From assembly GCA_016716265.1 (NCBI GenBank), contig JADJWQ010000001.1:1550001-1614000 (forward strand): a DNA stretch of 64,000 nt. The letters run 5' to 3'. The translations under genes were made by a program, and so were the position numbers. The first letter of the stretch is position 1; each line of letters starts with the position of its first letter. The notes under the pieces were generated by a model. It was not told where the DNA came from. It saw only the letters and a program-made list of their open reading frames with translations, and searched no databases. This DNA comes from Planctomycetota bacterium (GTDB lineage Bacteria > Planctomycetota > UBA1135 > UBA2386). Shown piece after piece: positions 61,725 through 64,000 of the stretch.

Positions 61725-64000
61725 ATGATGCGCAACCTCACGCTCCAAGTGACGCCGCTCTTCGCGGCCGCACTTCTCGCCTCCCCTGCCGCCGGTCAGC
61801 AGCCGCAGCTGCAGCAAGAGCCCGACTTCCAGAGCATCGTGCAGGACACGCACGGTGTCTTCGAGTTCGAAGGGGCGCTCTTCGCCATGGGCGGCGGCCT
61901 CGACACGACGTTCGAAGCGGGCCGCGTTGTGATCACGCCGATCCTCGGCAAGGCGGCTCCGCACAACATGCCGCTGATCCTCGAGTTCGACAGCATCGGC
62001 CGCGTTGGAGCGACGGCTTTCGAGGCGGGCGGCGACGCCAGGCCGGTGCGCGGCGTCAACCGCGTCGACTACCGCCACGGCGCCGGCATCACCGAGCGCT
62101 TCGTCCCTCGTGCCGACGGCCTCAAGCAGAGCTTCCTGATCGACAGCCCCCTGTCGGGCTCCGGTGACCTCGTCGTGCGCATGGACGTCACGACCGAGCT
62201 CCGCGCCGAGGTCGTCGAGCGCGCCCGCGAACTCAGCTTCCGCGCGCTCGACATCGGATTCGTCAACATCGGCACGGTCGTCGGCATCGACGCCAACGGC
62301 GCGCGCGTCGAGGGCACGATGAACTTCGACGGCGAGCACCTCGAGTACACCCTGCCGGCGTCGTTCGTCGACACCGCAGCCTACCCGATCGACGTCGACC
62401 CGCTGATCAACCAGACGTTCGCCAACCCGGGCCGGTCGTTCGGCGACTTCAACATGGACGCGTCGTACGACGCGACGACCGACACCTACATCGTCACGTT
62501 CGAGTCGGCGCCGTCGGCGACGAGCAGCTACCTGTTCTTCCGCTGCATCAGCGGCGCCAACCCGCCGCAGCGCCTGGCCACGCAGCCGACGGACACGATC
62601 TTCCGCCGCACGAACGTCTTCGCGACGGGCTTGAAGGTCGCCAACAACAACCAGCTCGACCAGTGGGTCGTCGTCTGGCAGGACAACTCCACGGGCGACT
62701 GGGATGTCCGCGGCGCCACGATCGACACGCTGACGCAGACGCCCTCGGCGGCGTTCGACATCTCGGTAGTCCTCGGTATCGACGAGGTCCAGCCGGACGT
62801 CGCCGGTGACAGCTCCGGAGCTTCGCAAGTCACCGTCGTGTGGGCCGAGGGCCCGGCGATGACTCCGGCGGCCCCGATGGGCGTCGCGGCTTCGACGATC
62901 GACCTGACGATGTTGCCGCCGCTGCCGAGCTTGCCGACGGTGATCTTCAGTGGCCTCCCCTGCGACAACCCGGCCATCACCCAGGACGGTGGTGCCCCGC
63001 AGCGCCAGTTCGTCGCGTTCCGCGCGAACCTGACGTCGATCGCCGTGTGCGCGCTCGACGCCACCGGCACGCTGATCAACCCGCCGATCCCCGCCGCGGT
63101 GAGCGGTTCGGGCTTCGGCCTGTGTGACATTGCCGGCAATGGCAACCACTTCACGGTGATCATGGAGGAACTCGAGCCCGGCTCGACGACCAACAACGAC
63201 ATCCGCACGACGCACGGCGTCTGGAACTCGGGCATCGTCCTGATCGACACGTTCATCATCGAGGCCGACCAGAACGCCAACGAGCGCGAGCCGAAGATCG
63301 TTCTGCTGAGCTCGAAGTACGCGGCGTGCTGGATCGATCCCAACGGGATCTTCAACGCCAACAACGTCGAGAGCTCGGACATCGAGGCGACCAACCTCCA
63401 ACTCGACAGCGCGGCCCGCTGCGGCAATCCGGCGTTCGTCCCGGGCGACGCGACGAACTGGATGATCGAGCCGGGCTTCGCGTCGAAGCTCGCTGGCGGC
63501 GCCGCCGGCAGCGACGACGCCCTGATCCTCAACCGTCAGGAAGCGGTCGGCGGCGGCAACGGCGTCCTGCGCGCCCGCTACTACGCTCCGTTCGCGGGTG
63601 GCCCGATCACCCAGCTCGCGGGCACGGGCGGCTGCGCCAACGGTGCGACCATCGGCGTCGGCAGTCCCGCTGCGATCGGCAACCCGAATTTCAGCATCAC
63701 GCTGTCCGGTGCGGACCCGTCGATTGCCATCGCCATCCTGCTCCTCGACACCACCCGGTCCACACCCATCATGCTGTGTGGTGCTGCGTGTGGCGACGTG
63801 ATCGTCCCGCAGGTCACGGTCCAGGCCGGCGTCAGCGCCGGTGCGGCGTCGATCCGCCTTCCGATCCCGTGCTTCGCCGGCCTCGGCGGCGCCGGCATGT
63901 ATGCGCAGTGGATCACGGTCGGTGGACCGACCGCGGGCTCGTGCGTGCTGGTCAGCGGCCTCCGCCTGTCGGATGCGATCGAGATCGTGTTCGGCGACTG
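61725..64000 (+). CDS. Large exported protein with shared C-terminal module (last base outside window)
   Basis: 758 codons are seen. The window ends in TG after GGC GAC, which is surely the start of a TGA or TAG stop, so the protein is complete. The signal peptide is LTLQVTPLFAAALLASPAAG. The body is beta-rich (THGVFEFEGALFAMGGGLD, LDQWVVVWQDNSTGDWDVRG, GVWNSGIVLIDTFIIEADQN) and contains no domain I can name. The final 140 residues hold the C-terminal module (AGTGGCANGATIGVGSPAAI, SGLRLSDAIEIVFGD). Codon use is more regular here than in the neighbouring debris. Two ATGs stand together at 61725 and 61728; the first is used. Confidence 0.8.
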   Translation, partial: MMRNLTLQVTPLFAAALLASPAAGQQPQLQQEPDFQSIVQDTHGVFEFEGALFAMGGGLDTTFEAGRVVITPILGKAAPHNMPLILEFDSIGRVGATAFEAGGDARPVRGVNRVDYRHGAGITERFVPRADGLKQSFLIDSPLSGSGDLVVRMDVTTELRAEVVERARELSFRALDIGFVNIGTVVGIDANGARVEGTMNFDGEHLEYTLPASFVDTAAYPIDVDPLINQTFANPGRSFGDFNMDASYDATTDTYIVTFESAPSATSSYLFFRCISGANPPQRLATQPTDTIFRRTNVFATGLKVANNNQLDQWVVVWQDNSTGDWDVRGATIDTLTQTPSAAFDISVVLGIDEVQPDVAGDSSGASQVTVVWAEGPAMTPAAPMGVAASTIDLTMLPPLPSLPTVIFSGLPCDNPAITQDGGAPQRQFVAFRANLTSIAVCALDATGTLINPPIPAAVSGSGFGLCDIAGNGNHFTVIMEELEPGSTTNNDIRTTHGVWNSGIVLIDTFIIEADQNANEREPKIVLLSSKYAACWIDPNGIFNANNVESSDIEATNLQLDSAARCGNPAFVPGDATNWMIEPGFASKLAGGAAGSDDALILNRQEAVGGGNGVLRARYYAPFAGGPITQLAGTGGCANGATIGVGSPAAIGNPNFSITLSGADPSIAIAILLLDTTRSTPIMLCGAACGDVIVPQVTVQAGVSAGAASIRLPIPCFAGLGGAGMYAQWITVGGPTAGSCVLVSGLRLSDAIEIVFGD

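Overview
The window is high-GC bacterial DNA, most consistent with the phylum Planctomycetota (inference). The pointers are an ECF sigma factor overlapping a Hanks-type serine/threonine kinase, a sigma factor fused to a large envelope-type domain, aldo-keto reductase, FG-GAP, LamG, sialidase and beta-propeller proteins with signal peptides, and a recurring C-terminal module on almost every exported protein. I saw no rRNA, tRNA or CRISPR array.

Bases 1-31 kb are a fairly intact chromosomal backbone. They hold a PQQ-type propeller protein (cut by the window edge), an RNase HII-like protein, a Tat-exported aldo-keto reductase, a DUF3810-type membrane metalloprotease, a decayed membrane glycosyltransferase, valS, several exported proteins, a DUF4328 membrane protein, a P-loop ATPase, a membrane glycosyltransferase fused to a GT2 domain, an FG-GAP protein interrupted by an in-frame TGA, an M64 metallopeptidase with a small partner, a Bcp/PrxQ peroxiredoxin, the sigma-factor fusion, an SDR oxidoreductase, a von Willebrand A lipoprotein and mutM.

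Bases 31-41.8 kb carry the sigma factor-kinase pair, an FG-GAP protein, a small propeller protein, a sialidase and its truncated tandem paralogue, and an alpha/beta hydrolase. From 41.9 to 61.6 kb the window is a graveyard of insertion sequences (IS91-like, ISKra4-like, ISL3, IS66 and an integrase-core family). They are broken by frameshifts, fused to each other or present as repeated mosaics. Intact genes survive between them (an APC permease, an LVIVD-type protein, a GIY-YIG protein, several exported proteins), together with dead fragments of a methyltransferase, a RibD-like reductase, a TMTC-like membrane protein, an FHA protein and an ELWxxDGT protein. The last gene, at 61.7-64 kb, is a large exported protein that lacks only its final base.

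Two modes of expression are visible. Many exported proteins have a leader with a GGAGG-type ribosome site. At least six cytoplasmic or membrane genes have a TANNNT box only 6-8 bases before the start codon, the signature of leaderless transcripts. The items most worth testing are the in-frame TGA followed by a bacterial-SECIS-like hairpin (17156), the sigma-factor fusion with a strong internal translation start (25125), and the shared C-terminal module of the exported proteins.
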